Of a stretch of 64,000 nt of DNA, positions 17,307 through 26,535 are shown in pieces (position 1 is the stretch's first letter; each line of letters begins with the position of its first letter). Source of the DNA: Nitrospirae bacterium JdFR-85 (GTDB lineage: Bacteria; Nitrospirota; Thermodesulfovibrionia; Thermodesulfovibrionales; JdFR-85); the NCBI GenBank assembly GCA_002011745.1, contig MTOU01000034.1, positions 1 to 64,000 on the forward strand, written 5' to 3'. A program made the translations under genes and the position numbers. The notes below the pieces were generated by a model. It did no database searches and was not told the DNA's origin. It worked only from the letters and a program-made list of their open reading frames with translations.

Positions 17307-17747
17307 TTAAAAATACTTATCAGAGATATATTCTTTCAGAAAATGTATCTCTGCCTTTAATTTTCTGACATGGGTCTTTACCACGTCTCTTATGGAGAGT
17401 ATACCTATCAATTCACCTCCTTCCACAATCGGAATATGTCTTATCGCATTCTGAATCATTACTGCCATTACATACTCCACTTCATCCTCTGGCTCTGCCA
17501 CCACAAGATTATCACTCTCCACCATAATATTCCTTACAGTTATATCACCCATATCACAATTCGTTTTGGCAAGGATCTTGACAATGTCCCTTTCTGTTAT
17601 TAGTCCAACAAGCTTCCCCTCTTCTTCTACCAAAAGGGCTCCAATATTACGGGACATCATCTTGTGCGCAGCATCTGGGATTGATGCATTGGCACCAATC
17701 GTGATCAGCTCTCTACCCTTTTCATTTAGTATATCCTTGACCTTCAT
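17307..17747 (-). CDS. CBS-domain pair protein
   Basis: 146 residues consisting almost wholly of two CBS domains (residues ~8-60 and ~75-127) with the usual GLITERDIVK and GILSIRDVVK endings, plus a short C-terminal helix. Such modules often bind AMP, ATP or other adenosyl ligands. The start codon overlaps the stop of qmoC by 4 bases, so it is translationally coupled to the Qmo complex and precedes hppA. Because APS reductase releases AMP and ATP sulfurylase consumes ATP, a role as adenylate sensor for this pathway is attractive, but this is inference. No catalytic domain is attached. Confidence 0.88.
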   Translation of the reverse strand: MKVKDILNEKGRELITIGANASIPDAAHKMMSRNIGALLVEEEGKLVGLITERDIVKILAKTNCDMGDITVRNIMVESDNLVVAEPEDEVEYVMAVMIQNAIRHIPIVEGGELIGILSIRDVVKTHVRKLKAEIHFLKEYISDKYF

Positions 17748-18859
17748 TTTATATCCTTTCCTGTCATCTTATAATGGGTGATTGCCAGGGCCCTATAACC
17801 CATGTGGGCAAGTTTGGAATAGGGGAAATATACTATTGTGTAAAAGACAAACATCAGGTGAATAAGATACATAGGATATGCCAAGGTTCTTACGCCAGCA
17901 ACCCTTATAAGTTCTGTAAGAATTCCTGTTATTGTGAGCAGTAGGATTATAGTGACAAAGGTCCAGTCAAAGGAAGAACTCTTGGTGTTTATACCCTTGT
18001 CTTTTAATCTATTGGCAATGATAATCATAATTCCCACAAGAAGTGATAGGGCACTCAGATTGGCAAGCCATTTCATCGGATCAGACAGCGCAATAGGAGA
18101 CTCTATACCCATTATATAGTCATAGAAGGTTAGCCAACAGGTTACAATAAAGAGTCCTACAAAGCCATAGAATACCAATAGGTGTCCATTTTTTCTGTCT
18201 GCATTTGCCTCGCATTTTGTAAACTTTTTATGGCTGAGAAACTCCAATATCGTTTCTACAAAGGCATCTCCAAACCCCATTTTGTAATCTGTTCCATTGA
18301 CCCTTTTGAGAGTCTTCCAGTATTTGTTGAGACTTATGAGGTATGAGAGTCCTGTCAGACCCACCAGGGTTATAAAGATTGCCTCAACATAGAGAATAGG
18401 GAAGAAGTGGGAATAGACTATTTTGCCTTCTGGTATATGTAGGTGGCCTGTGAGTCCAAGCACTACGAGAAATATCACCAAAGGTATAGCAAGTGCAAAA
18501 AGGGTCATCTTAGTGTTTGTCACAATAGAACCCATGAACTTTGGGATAGCATATTCTTTAATAAATCTCTGCCTCATTGCACCAAGGACATCACCAGGTC
18601 TTGCTCCTCTTGGACAGTATTTGGAGCAGTCATTGCAGTTATGACAGTACCATATATCTGGGTCTGCCATTATCTCGTCTTTTAAACCAAGCTGACCCAT
18701 TATCATCTCTTTTCTTGGGAAGGGTTTGTCCTCAGGTGACATGGGGCAGACCACTGAGCAGGTGGCACACTGATAACATTTCTTGAGAGTTTCACCGCCT
18801 GCCTGTCTTAATTCTCTTATAAATTCTATATCGGGACTCAGTACTGTCTCCTCAGCCAT
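17744..18859 (-). CDS. qmoC: Qmo complex subunit C (quinone-interacting membrane subunit)
   Basis: 371 residues. The N-terminal HdrC-like part has two 4Fe-4S motifs (CYQCATCSVVCP and CHNCNDCSKYCPRG, residues ~28-85). The C-terminal part (~115-360) has about six transmembrane helices of the HdrE/cytochrome b type. This fusion of HdrC- and HdrE-like halves is diagnostic for QmoC, which takes electrons from menaquinol and passes them to QmoAB and on to APS reductase. A good AAAGGAGG ribosome-binding site is present. It is encoded directly after qmoB with a 23-base gap. Confidence 0.95.
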   Translation of the reverse strand: MAEETVLSPDIEFIRELRQAGGETLKKCYQCATCSVVCPMSPEDKPFPRKEMIMGQLGLKDEIMADPDIWYCHNCNDCSKYCPRGARPGDVLGAMRQRFIKEYAIPKFMGSIVTNTKMTLFALAIPLVIFLVVLGLTGHLHIPEGKIVYSHFFPILYVEAIFITLVGLTGLSYLISLNKYWKTLKRVNGTDYKMGFGDAFVETILEFLSHKKFTKCEANADRKNGHLLVFYGFVGLFIVTCWLTFYDYIMGIESPIALSDPMKWLANLSALSLLVGIMIIIANRLKDKGINTKSSSFDWTFVTIILLLTITGILTELIRVAGVRTLAYPMYLIHLMFVFYTIVYFPYSKLAHMGYRALAITHYKMTGKDIK

Positions 18860-18882
18860 ATATACCTCCTTTATTTGATTAT

Positions 18883-21267
18883 TTAGAATCCCTTGTATGG
18901 ATTTGGTCCAATCTCTTTTACTTTCTCAAGGAACTGGTTGAGTATCTCAGGCAATCTGTAGTACTCATTTATTGCAAGCTGCTGTAGTTCCACTCTGTCA
19001 GCCTCGAGCATCAATCTGTCAAGGGTCTCCTGTACCTTACCGAGCCTTTCATTTGCCATCTGACTACCCTTTATAAAGTGACACTGATAATCATCTCCAA
19101 ATTTACATCCTATCAGAATCACGCCATCAACACCCTTGGAGAGGGCATCTGCTATCCATACGAGGTTCATACCACCAAGACACCTGAGTCTGATGAAACG
19201 GAAGTTAGGTGGAAACTGAATTTTATTTATACCTGCCATATCTAAGGCAGGATAAGCATCATTCTCACAGATAAACCCGATAATATATGGAAAGTCCTGG
19301 TCATCTGGAACCTGAATCTCCTTCAGCATAGAGGAGATCATATCAACACTGTAGTCTTTAAAGGATATGATCCTCTGTGGACAGGCACCCATACAGGTTC
19401 CACAACGACGACATCTGTATGGATGCTCCTGAGGAGTACCCTTCTCATCTTCATCCAGTACCCCAAAAGGACACTCTACTGTACACCTACGACACTGGGT
19501 ACAGTTTGCCAGATAAAACTCTGGGAATGTCATATCCCCAGCCCTTGGATGTACTGCCTTGCCCTCTGAAGTAAGCTCTATACACTGGATCGCTTTAAGG
19601 GCTGCTCCTGCACCATCCATCTCAGCCTGAGCAGCATCCATGGGATGACGGGTAGCACCTGCTGCATAGATTCCTGTCCTTCTCGTCTCATAAGGAAAAC
19701 AGATGAAATGTGAATCAGGGAAACCATACTTGAGATGAGGCATCTCAGGTCCCTGCCTGTATTTCAGATGAAGTGCAATTGGTACAGGAACAAGTTCCTC
19801 CACAGGTCCACTGTCTGTCTGTTTTGTTACAATGTCTCCAATGAATTCAGGAGTAAGTTTATTGGGTTCTCTATCTTCAGGAACCATATTTGTTACCATA
19901 CCAGTGGCAAGTACCACAAGGTCTGCATTTATCACATCTGTTCTGTTAAGAAGCTTATTCTCCACCTTTACTTTTATGGTTCCATCCTCAGCTTCCTCCA
20001 TTCCAAGAAGCTCACCTTTCAGTAAAAATACTCCTTCATCATCCTGCATTGTTTTATAGAAGTTTTCATAGAGTCCTGGAGTCCTCATATCCTTGTATAT
20101 TATGAATGCACCTGCGTCACGATTTGCTTCTCTTATGTATTTGGCCTGCTTCAGAGAAGTGAGACAACATACAGAAGAGCAATAGGGTAGGTGGTTTTCA
20201 TCCCTCTGCCCTGCACACTGTATAAATACAGCATTCTTTACAGCTTTGCCATCCGAAGGCCTCTTTATACCACCATTTGAGGCCATTTCTTCCAGTTCCA
20301 CATTTGTTACCACATTTTTGAATTTCCCATAGCCGAGGTCTTCGAGCTTTGAAGCATCATAGGGTTTCCAACCTATGGCAAATACAATAGCACCTACTCT
20401 GAATGTCTCAGGTGCTGAGCACTCAGGCAGTGGATACCTTGTAGGACCAGCCTCTTCAGAGGCCTCTTCCTGTTTTGCCTCAGCTTTGCCTTCTTCACCC
20501 TCACCTTCAGCTTCAGCCTCTTCACCTTCAGCCTTCGGTTTTTTTATCTCAGGCATCTTTACAGCCTCATTAGAACATACTGTTACATCAAACATCCCTG
20601 GTTCACCCTCTATACTAACCACTATGGAGTTAGTATAGACCTTAATATCGGGATGTTCCATTACAGCCTTTATCTTTTCCTCAATGTTGCTCTTTTCAGG
20701 TTCTGCATAGGGTGGTTTTGAGGGCAGTGTCTTGTACATCTTTCTCATCCATCCACCCAGCTCAGGAGCTTTCTCTACTATTACTGCTTTGTAACCTGCC
20801 TTTACTACCTCAAGGGCTGCACTAAGGCCTGCTATACCTCCACCAACCACCAGGATAGTCTTTTCCAGTTCAGCAGTTTTTGGTTCAGGTGGTTCTGCCT
20901 TCTGAGCCCTAATAATTCCCATCCTAAGATAGTCTTCTGCCAGTAACTGGGTCTTCTCATCATTTGGTGGCTGTGTCCAGACTACATGCTCCCTCAGGTT
21001 TACCCTCTCTGTTACATACTTCATTGGATCAAAATTAAATACATCATGGTTTACCCTCATGGAACATGCTGCAATCACAAGTGTATTTATTCCTTCATTC
21101 TGTATATCGTTTTTTATTTCCTGTACACCCTCTTGGCTGCAGAGAAAGGAGTGGACTTTACATACAGCAGGTTTGTACTCATTTGCTACATTTTGAAGTT
21201 GCTCTACATTTAATGCCTCGCCTATGCCACAATCAGTACATATATATACACCGACCTTCTTTTCCAT
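18883..21267 (-). CDS. qmoB: Qmo complex subunit B (HdrA-like flavoprotein with MvhD-like tail)
   Basis: 794 residues. After an N-terminal Cys-containing domain, an FAD-binding HdrA-like region starts at VGGGIAGLSAAL (~141-152). Two 4Fe-4S motifs follow (CTQCRRCTVECPFG and CRRCGTCMGACPQ), and the C-terminal domain is MvhD-like (VDGVILIGCKFGDDYQCHFI). This domain order is that of QmoB, the soluble partner that links QmoA and QmoC to AprAB. A 38-residue Ala/Glu/Lys-rich low-complexity insert lies at about 238-275 inside the flavoprotein part; it looks like a flexible surface loop and is unusual in composition. The gene starts 2 bases after qmoA ends. Confidence 0.95.
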   Translation of the reverse strand: MEKKVGVYICTDCGIGEALNVEQLQNVANEYKPAVCKVHSFLCSQEGVQEIKNDIQNEGINTLVIAACSMRVNHDVFNFDPMKYVTERVNLREHVVWTQPPNDEKTQLLAEDYLRMGIIRAQKAEPPEPKTAELEKTILVVGGGIAGLSAALEVVKAGYKAVIVEKAPELGGWMRKMYKTLPSKPPYAEPEKSNIEEKIKAVMEHPDIKVYTNSIVVSIEGEPGMFDVTVCSNEAVKMPEIKKPKAEGEEAEAEGEGEEGKAEAKQEEASEEAGPTRYPLPECSAPETFRVGAIVFAIGWKPYDASKLEDLGYGKFKNVVTNVELEEMASNGGIKRPSDGKAVKNAVFIQCAGQRDENHLPYCSSVCCLTSLKQAKYIREANRDAGAFIIYKDMRTPGLYENFYKTMQDDEGVFLLKGELLGMEEAEDGTIKVKVENKLLNRTDVINADLVVLATGMVTNMVPEDREPNKLTPEFIGDIVTKQTDSGPVEELVPVPIALHLKYRQGPEMPHLKYGFPDSHFICFPYETRRTGIYAAGATRHPMDAAQAEMDGAGAALKAIQCIELTSEGKAVHPRAGDMTFPEFYLANCTQCRRCTVECPFGVLDEDEKGTPQEHPYRCRRCGTCMGACPQRIISFKDYSVDMISSMLKEIQVPDDQDFPYIIGFICENDAYPALDMAGINKIQFPPNFRFIRLRCLGGMNLVWIADALSKGVDGVILIGCKFGDDYQCHFIKGSQMANERLGKVQETLDRLMLEADRVELQQLAINEYYRLPEILNQFLEKVKEIGPNPYKGF

Positions 21268-21269
21268 CT

Positions 21270-22532
21270 CTATTTACCTCCTACAAGGGTTTGTATGCAT
21301 TTTATTGCCTTTGCAGTAGCGTCCTGGTTGGAAGTATTCACATCAAGCGGTCTTGTGGCCACTCCTGTAGCAAAGACCCCATCAGGCTGGTCAACCTTGA
21401 GAAATCCATTCTCCTCATACTCCACATTTCCAGGAAGTTTATTTCTTCTTGTCTGTGGTTCCATACCAGTGGCAAGTACCACCATATCAAAGGACTCTAC
21501 AATCTTTTTAAGATTTGCCACATCCTCCACTGTAACCACAGGATCACCAGTGGAGGGGTCCTCTTCTATCTTTGCCACTTTACCCTTTATCATCTTGATC
21601 TTTTCATCTGCCTCTACTTTTCTATAGAAATCTTCATATTTACCAGGTGCCCTTAGATCTATATAAAATATTGTTACCTCTGCATCAGGATTCTGTTCCC
21701 TTATATATGTAGCCTGCTTCAGAGAGGCCATACAGCATATTGCAGAACAGTAGTTCAGATGATTCTCATCCCTTGAGCCTGCACATTGTACAAAGGCGAT
21801 CTTCTGGACCTCCTTTCCGTCAGAGGGCCTTACAATCTTTCCCTTGGTAGGGCCATTGGGAGCAGCCAGCCTCTCCATCATCATGTTTGTTATTACATTT
21901 CTTACTTTACCAAATCCGAGATTATCCATCTTTGTGGCATCATAGGGGTTCCAACCTGTAGCGAAGATAATTGCTTCCACATTCACCTCAAAGGTCTTCT
22001 CCTTCATATCAAGATCAATAGCTCCATATTTGCATGCCTCTACGCATTTTGCACATTCCTTACCTTTACAGTAGCTGTCATCAATAACATACCTCATCGG
22101 GAAGGCCAGCTCATGAGGCAGGTAAATAGCCTTGGTATTGTCCATGCCAAAATTAAATTCATTTGGCCTTTCTACAGGACATGCCTCTACACACTCACCA
22201 CAGGCTGTACATTTTTCATTCACATACCTGGGTTTCTGTTTGATTGTGACACTGAAATTTCCTGCTGAACCAGAGATATTATCCACCTCTGCCAAGGTAT
22301 AGAAGGTGATGGCAGGATTCTGTTTAATTCTTCTGAAGTTGATCTCCAGACCGCAGTACGGTGGACAGAGTTTTGGGAAATACCTGTATAACTGGGCTAC
22401 CCTGCCACCGAGATAGGGATTCTTCTCCACAAGAACTACTTTGGTACCGGCTTCAGCAGTCTCTACTGTGGCAGTGAGACCACTGATGCCTCCACCCACA
22501 ACAAGCACGGTTTTGTCAGGAGCGATTGCCAT
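21270..22532 (-). CDS. qmoA: Qmo complex subunit A (HdrA-like flavoprotein)
   Basis: 420 residues. The N-terminal FAD motif is VVGGGISGLTATVE (~11-24). A Cys-rich ferredoxin-like region follows, with CTACGECVEACP and CKGKECAKCVEACKYGA (residues ~107-170), and then further HdrA-type FAD/NAD fold segments. Together with qmoB and qmoC downstream it encodes the quinone-interacting membrane-bound oxidoreductase needed for APS reduction. The leader (22533-22643) contains a striking repeated TTGGTTGACC element and lies behind a terminator, so qmoABC may have its own regulated promoter. Confidence 0.95.
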   Translation of the reverse strand: MAIAPDKTVLVVGGGISGLTATVETAEAGTKVVLVEKNPYLGGRVAQLYRYFPKLCPPYCGLEINFRRIKQNPAITFYTLAEVDNISGSAGNFSVTIKQKPRYVNEKCTACGECVEACPVERPNEFNFGMDNTKAIYLPHELAFPMRYVIDDSYCKGKECAKCVEACKYGAIDLDMKEKTFEVNVEAIIFATGWNPYDATKMDNLGFGKVRNVITNMMMERLAAPNGPTKGKIVRPSDGKEVQKIAFVQCAGSRDENHLNYCSAICCMASLKQATYIREQNPDAEVTIFYIDLRAPGKYEDFYRKVEADEKIKMIKGKVAKIEEDPSTGDPVVTVEDVANLKKIVESFDMVVLATGMEPQTRRNKLPGNVEYEENGFLKVDQPDGVFATGVATRPLDVNTSNQDATAKAIKCIQTLVGGK

Positions 22533-22553
22533 TTATATCCTCCTTTTATCTTG

Positions 22554-22599
22554 AATTGGTTGACCGGATAATTGGTTGACCCTTCCCTGGTCAACCAAT
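22554..22599 (-). promoter_or_regulatory. triple TTGGTTGACC repeat in the qmo leader (operator-like)
   Basis: Read on the plus strand, AATTGGTTGACC occurs at 22554-22565 and again at 22570-22581, 16 bases apart. An inverted copy, GGTCAACCAAT, lies at 22589-22599, making an 11-bp perfect inverted repeat around a 7-base centre. It sits 22-67 bases before the qmoA start codon. This looks like a multi-site operator; it could also form an RNA hairpin. The regulator is unknown. Confidence 0.5.
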
Positions 22600-22643
22600 C
22601 ATCCACTCAACATCATTTTTATAGAGTTCTGAAGTCTAAAATT

Positions 22644-22673
22644 AAAAAATGGGGGGCAGAGCCCCCCATTTTT
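22644..22673 (-). terminator. intrinsic terminator between aprA and qmoA
   Basis: GGGGGGC (22651-22657), a 3-base loop and GCCCCCC (22661-22667), extended by A/T pairs on both sides. On the minus strand the stem is followed by a run of T. It is almost symmetrical, 4 bases downstream of the aprA stop, and should end or attenuate the adk-sat-aprBA transcript. Confidence 0.9.
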
Positions 22674-22676
22674 CTA

Positions 22677-24659
22677 TTAATCAGGAATAATCTGTTTGTA
22701 AGGTACTTTCTCGAACTCCCACTGTCCTGTCTCTGGATTGATCCTGGAGACGGTGAAGCATTTCCAGTTTTCGTCATCAATGTTGGGGAAGTCACCTCTG
22801 TAGTAGTAACCAGGATATCTGGTCTCCTCCCTAAAGAGGATGTGTCTTGCATGGGCCTCTCCAGTAAGGATCCTGTGGTAGTTCTCCCAGCAGCGCATCA
22901 GCTCGTGATGGTCAGCAGCAGCCATTCTTACAGCATCCTCCTTCAGGAGCTCGAGCTGTCTCAGACCTTCCTCGAGCATGGTCTTACTGGTCATGTACCA
23001 GTAGCTTGTACCAGCCACATACTCGTCCATGATCTTCATCAGCCTCATCTGCAGCAGTCTTGGCCTGATGTAGTGTGGATTCACCTGAGGATCAGTGGTG
23101 TAGTTCTTGTACTTCTCGTATATCTCGAATGGGAGGAATATCTCTGCCACATACTCTTTTGCAGGCTTCTCAATCTCGGGCTTGTAGTCCATATGGTCAA
23201 GGACATATCTCACCATCTCTTTACCAGCAATCCTGCCCTCTGCATGGGAGCCTGAGGAGAACTTATGGCCTGATGCACCGCAACCATCACCAGCAGTGAA
23301 CAGACCATCTACTGTAGTCATCCTGTTGTAACCCCAGAAGTACTCGTCCAGACCGTGCTTCTTGCAGATGTCTTCAGGACCGCTGCACCAGAGTCCTGCA
23401 CAACCTGCATGAGAACCGAGCAGGTATGGCTCTGAAGGCATCAGCTCTGAGGGTTTTTCTTCAGGGCGGATGTTATTTGCAGCCCACAGGCCGGCCTGTG
23501 CAATGGTCATGTCAAGGAAGTCTTCCCATGCCTCTGCCTCAAGGTGTTTCAGTTCCTTGGCATCCATGTGTTTCTTTGCCTCTTCAAAGGCGAGGTCTGT
23601 TCTCATCCATATTGGACCAAAACCAGCCTTCATTTCTCTCATCATTGCATCATTACGGAGGGCTGTTCCCAGAACCTCGGCATACTTACCATACTGCTGT
23701 TTCAGTGCTTCATGGTGCTTGGCACAGTAGTCCTCACCAAGAGCATTGGTTGCCTTTGCCTTGAAGAAGAGGAACCATGCACCAACAGGACCATATCCGT
23801 CCTTGAACCTTGCTGGGACGAATCTGTTCTCCATAAGGACCATCTTGGCACCAAGCTGTGCTGGCATTGCATAGGTGGAACCTGAGTTCCAGACCGCAAA
23901 CCATGTCCTACCCATACCCTCACCAATGGACCTTGGCCTGAAGACATTCACGCAGCCACCACCTGCAATGAGCATACATTTTGCCTTAAATACATAGGCC
24001 TTATGCTCACGGACACTGAAGCCTACTGCAGCAGCAACCCTGTTAGGGTTGTTCTTGTCAGGAACCAGCTTCACAATGAAGACCCTCTCAAAATGATTCT
24101 GCTCCACACCTGTTGCCTGACGGTTGTACTCAAGGGCCTTCTTTGCAGCCTCTGCTACTATTACCTTATAGGATTCACCATTTATCATGATCTGCCAACG
24201 ACCGGAACGGACAGGCTTTCCACCATCCTTCAGACGTTTTCCTACCTTAAGACCCTCTGCACCGTCAACCTTCTTTCCATCCTCCAGTGTCTTCCAGATA
24301 GGCAGACCCCACTCTTCAAACAGATGTACTGAGTCATCAACATGCCTTCCCAGGTCATACACAAGGTCTTCCCTGATGATTCCCATCAGGTCGCCCCTGA
24401 CATAGCGGACATAATCGGCAGGGTCATTCTCACCCATGTAGGTGTTAATTGCACTGAGACCCATTGCCACAGCACCTGAACGGTCAGTTGCGGCCTTATC
24501 AACCATAGTTACCTTAATACCTTTTGGTGTTGCCCAATAACATGCCTCAAAGGCTGCTCCACAGGCTGCCATACCACCACCTATAAGCAGAATATCTGTC
24601 TCAACCTCGATTATTTCGGGCTCGGCACAATATGAAAAAGTGCAAGTTTCCTTTTCCAT
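22677..24659 (-). CDS. aprA: adenylylsulfate (APS) reductase alpha subunit
   Basis: 660 residues, the usual length for dissimilatory AprA. An FAD-binding N-terminus (LLIGGGMAACGAAFEACYWA, near 25-44) is followed by typical AprA segments, for example RSGAVAMGLSAINTYMGEND and FSSGSHAEGRIAGKEM. With AprB it reduces APS to sulfite and AMP in the cytoplasm at the flavin N5. GGAGG precedes the ATG. It follows aprB, and qmoABC encodes the electron-donating complex just downstream. It is highly conserved in sulfate reducers and a reliable marker for dissimilatory sulfur metabolism. Confidence 0.97.
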   Translation of the reverse strand: MEKETCTFSYCAEPEIIEVETDILLIGGGMAACGAAFEACYWATPKGIKVTMVDKAATDRSGAVAMGLSAINTYMGENDPADYVRYVRGDLMGIIREDLVYDLGRHVDDSVHLFEEWGLPIWKTLEDGKKVDGAEGLKVGKRLKDGGKPVRSGRWQIMINGESYKVIVAEAAKKALEYNRQATGVEQNHFERVFIVKLVPDKNNPNRVAAAVGFSVREHKAYVFKAKCMLIAGGGCVNVFRPRSIGEGMGRTWFAVWNSGSTYAMPAQLGAKMVLMENRFVPARFKDGYGPVGAWFLFFKAKATNALGEDYCAKHHEALKQQYGKYAEVLGTALRNDAMMREMKAGFGPIWMRTDLAFEEAKKHMDAKELKHLEAEAWEDFLDMTIAQAGLWAANNIRPEEKPSELMPSEPYLLGSHAGCAGLWCSGPEDICKKHGLDEYFWGYNRMTTVDGLFTAGDGCGASGHKFSSGSHAEGRIAGKEMVRYVLDHMDYKPEIEKPAKEYVAEIFLPFEIYEKYKNYTTDPQVNPHYIRPRLLQMRLMKIMDEYVAGTSYWYMTSKTMLEEGLRQLELLKEDAVRMAAADHHELMRCWENYHRILTGEAHARHILFREETRYPGYYYRGDFPNIDDENWKCFTVSRINPETGQWEFEKVPYKQIIPD

Positions 24660-24718
24660 GGTTTCCTCCTTTTTATTGAGTTTTTAAAAATTTACTACTA
24701 AAACTTAACTCCAAAACT

Positions 24719-25144
24719 TTAAGGAGTTGGAAGCTCTGACTCATGAGTAAAAAAGCCGGGTCCTTTGAGTTTGTTGTAGTCCGGTTCAGGTCTTCCGGCA
24801 TAGGGCTCAATTGAACCTTCTGGAGTAGTCCTGATGGGGAACTTAAACCTCTTGAGAGAGCCATCACGGAACTTGATTGTCCACATGATAGCATCTGTAC
24901 CTCTCAGAGGAATAACATTTGCACCCATAGGACAGAAGTCCTGGTATCCTCTTACCTCAACTGCCTGCTGTGGGCATATCTTTACACAGTTATAGCACTC
25001 CCAACACTGCTCAGGTTCCTGATTATAGGCCTTCATTCTGTCCCTATCAAGCTTCATCAGGTCATTAGGGCAGATGTACATGCATGCTGTTCTTTCCTGA
25101 CCCTTGCAACCGTCGCATTTCTCATTGATTACATAGCTTGGCAT
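24719..25144 (-). CDS. aprB: APS reductase beta subunit (ferredoxin-like)
   Basis: 141 residues. Two 4Fe-4S clusters are predicted from CDGCKGQERTACMYICP and CWECYNCVKICPQ (residues ~10-60). The C-terminal tail wraps around AprA in known structures and ends here in EPDYNKLKGPGFF followed by a few residues. It shuttles electrons from QmoABC to the AprA flavin. Good GGAGG ribosome-binding site; located directly before aprA. Confidence 0.97.
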   Translation of the reverse strand: MPSYVINEKCDGCKGQERTACMYICPNDLMKLDRDRMKAYNQEPEQCWECYNCVKICPQQAVEVRGYQDFCPMGANVIPLRGTDAIMWTIKFRDGSLKRFKFPIRTTPEGSIEPYAGRPEPDYNKLKGPGFFTHESELPTP

Positions 25145-25295
25145 AATCTTACCTCCTTTGCTTTGATGTTGTTAGAAAACCATAATCCCTAAACCTAATA
25201 ATTTCTACTGAACAGAGAGGCTTTCCCCTGCCTCTACCCACCTCCTTTCTTTGTTAGTATTTAAATGATAAAGTGTCTCCGTCAAGTTAATGCTA

Positions 25296-26510
25296 CTAAC
25301 CACCCTCTGCATATTTATGCAGTTTTATTTCAACCTTGTCTGATAGACTCTCATAGTATTCTCTGAGAATCTTTAATACCTCAGGACGACTGAACTTCTC
25401 TGGAACCTCTTCACCATCAGAAAGCATCTTTCTCAACTTGGTTCCACTCAAAATCAACCTGTCCTCCTTTCCATGAGGACAGGTCTTCATAGAAGCCATT
25501 CCATCACACTTATAACAGTAGAATGTCCAATCGATTTTTAAAGGTTTAATCTCAAGGGCATCTTTTGGGATCTCATCAAATATCTTCTGAGCATCAAAGG
25601 GACCATAATAATCACCTACTCCTGCATGATCACGTCCTACAATAAGATGGCTACACCCATAATTCTGCCTGAAGACCGCATGAAGAAGTGCCTCTCTTGG
25701 TCCAGCATATCTCATATCCAGAGGATATCCTCCAATCATAATTGTGTCTTTAACATAGTAGTTTTCTATTAGGGCATTTATTGCCTTCATCCTCACATCA
25801 GCAGGAACATCGCCTGGTTTGAGTTTCCCAAGAAGCATATGGATGAATACCCCATCACATATCTCAATGGCTATCTTGGTGAGATACTCATGACTTCGGT
25901 GCATAGGATTGCGGGTCTGGAATGCTGCTACAGTTGACCAACCTTTCTCCTCAAAGGCATTCCTTGTCTCTGCAGGCCTCATATATATACCTTTAAATTC
26001 AGCAGGGAACTTGCCCTCACTCAATACTTTTACAGGGCCTGCCAGATTCACCTCACCCTGGGACATGACCTTTGCTACACCAGGATGCTCAAGATCAGTA
26101 GTTTTAAAAATCTGCTTGCATTCGTATTCTTTATCAATAGTGTATTTTTCCCTTACAGTCATTACCCCCATTATTTCACCTGTCTCTTCATCCACTAAAG
26201 CCACATCTTCACCAATCTTTATGCTGTCAGCCTGTCCTTTTGTTGTGGATAGAGTAATAGGAATAGGCCAGAAAGTTCCGTCAGCCATTGTCATCTCATC
26301 ACAGACACCCTTCCAGTCATCATATCCCATGAAACCCTCTAAGGGGGTGAATCCTCCTATCCCCATCATGATGAGGTCACCGGTTTCCCGAGAACTCATT
26401 CTCACCTGTGTTAGAGTTTTTGCCCTCTTTTTCTCTTCAAGTAATGCCTCTCCTTCCAGCAGAAGTGGCTTCAACACTCTTTCTTTACCATGGGGACTGA
26501 CTAACGCCAT
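25296..26510 (-). CDS. sat: ATP sulfurylase of the dissimilatory sulfate-reduction type
   Basis: 404 residues. It activates sulfate to APS with release of PPi. Motifs are [11 protein letters not shown] at 198-208, GPREA at 270-274, [12 protein letters not shown] near 292-303, and a Cys cluster (CYKC near 332 and CPHG near 344) likely binding zinc. It resembles the Sat of classical sulfate reducers far more than the second copy at 13852. It is encoded between adk and aprBA and is probably the main forward enzyme. Confidence 0.96.
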   Translation of the reverse strand: MALVSPHGKERVLKPLLLEGEALLEEKKRAKTLTQVRMSSRETGDLIMMGIGGFTPLEGFMGYDDWKGVCDEMTMADGTFWPIPITLSTTKGQADSIKIGEDVALVDEETGEIMGVMTVREKYTIDKEYECKQIFKTTDLEHPGVAKVMSQGEVNLAGPVKVLSEGKFPAEFKGIYMRPAETRNAFEEKGWSTVAAFQTRNPMHRSHEYLTKIAIEICDGVFIHMLLGKLKPGDVPADVRMKAINALIENYYVKDTIMIGGYPLDMRYAGPREALLHAVFRQNYGCSHLIVGRDHAGVGDYYGPFDAQKIFDEIPKDALEIKPLKIDWTFYCYKCDGMASMKTCPHGKEDRLILSGTKLRKMLSDGEEVPEKFSRPEVLKILREYYESLSDKVEIKLHKYAEGG

Positions 26511-26535
26511 CTATTCAATCATCCTCCTTTCAACC

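Noticed and set aside
21066-21656. Plus-strand 196-residue reading frame opposite qmoA/qmoB
   Set aside because: It lies wholly across two strongly supported minus-strand genes, has Cys/Phe-rich shadow composition and no ribosome-binding site.
22572-23255. Plus-strand 227-residue reading frame opposite aprA
   Set aside because: It overlaps the terminator and the well-conserved end of aprA; composition is that of an antisense shadow.
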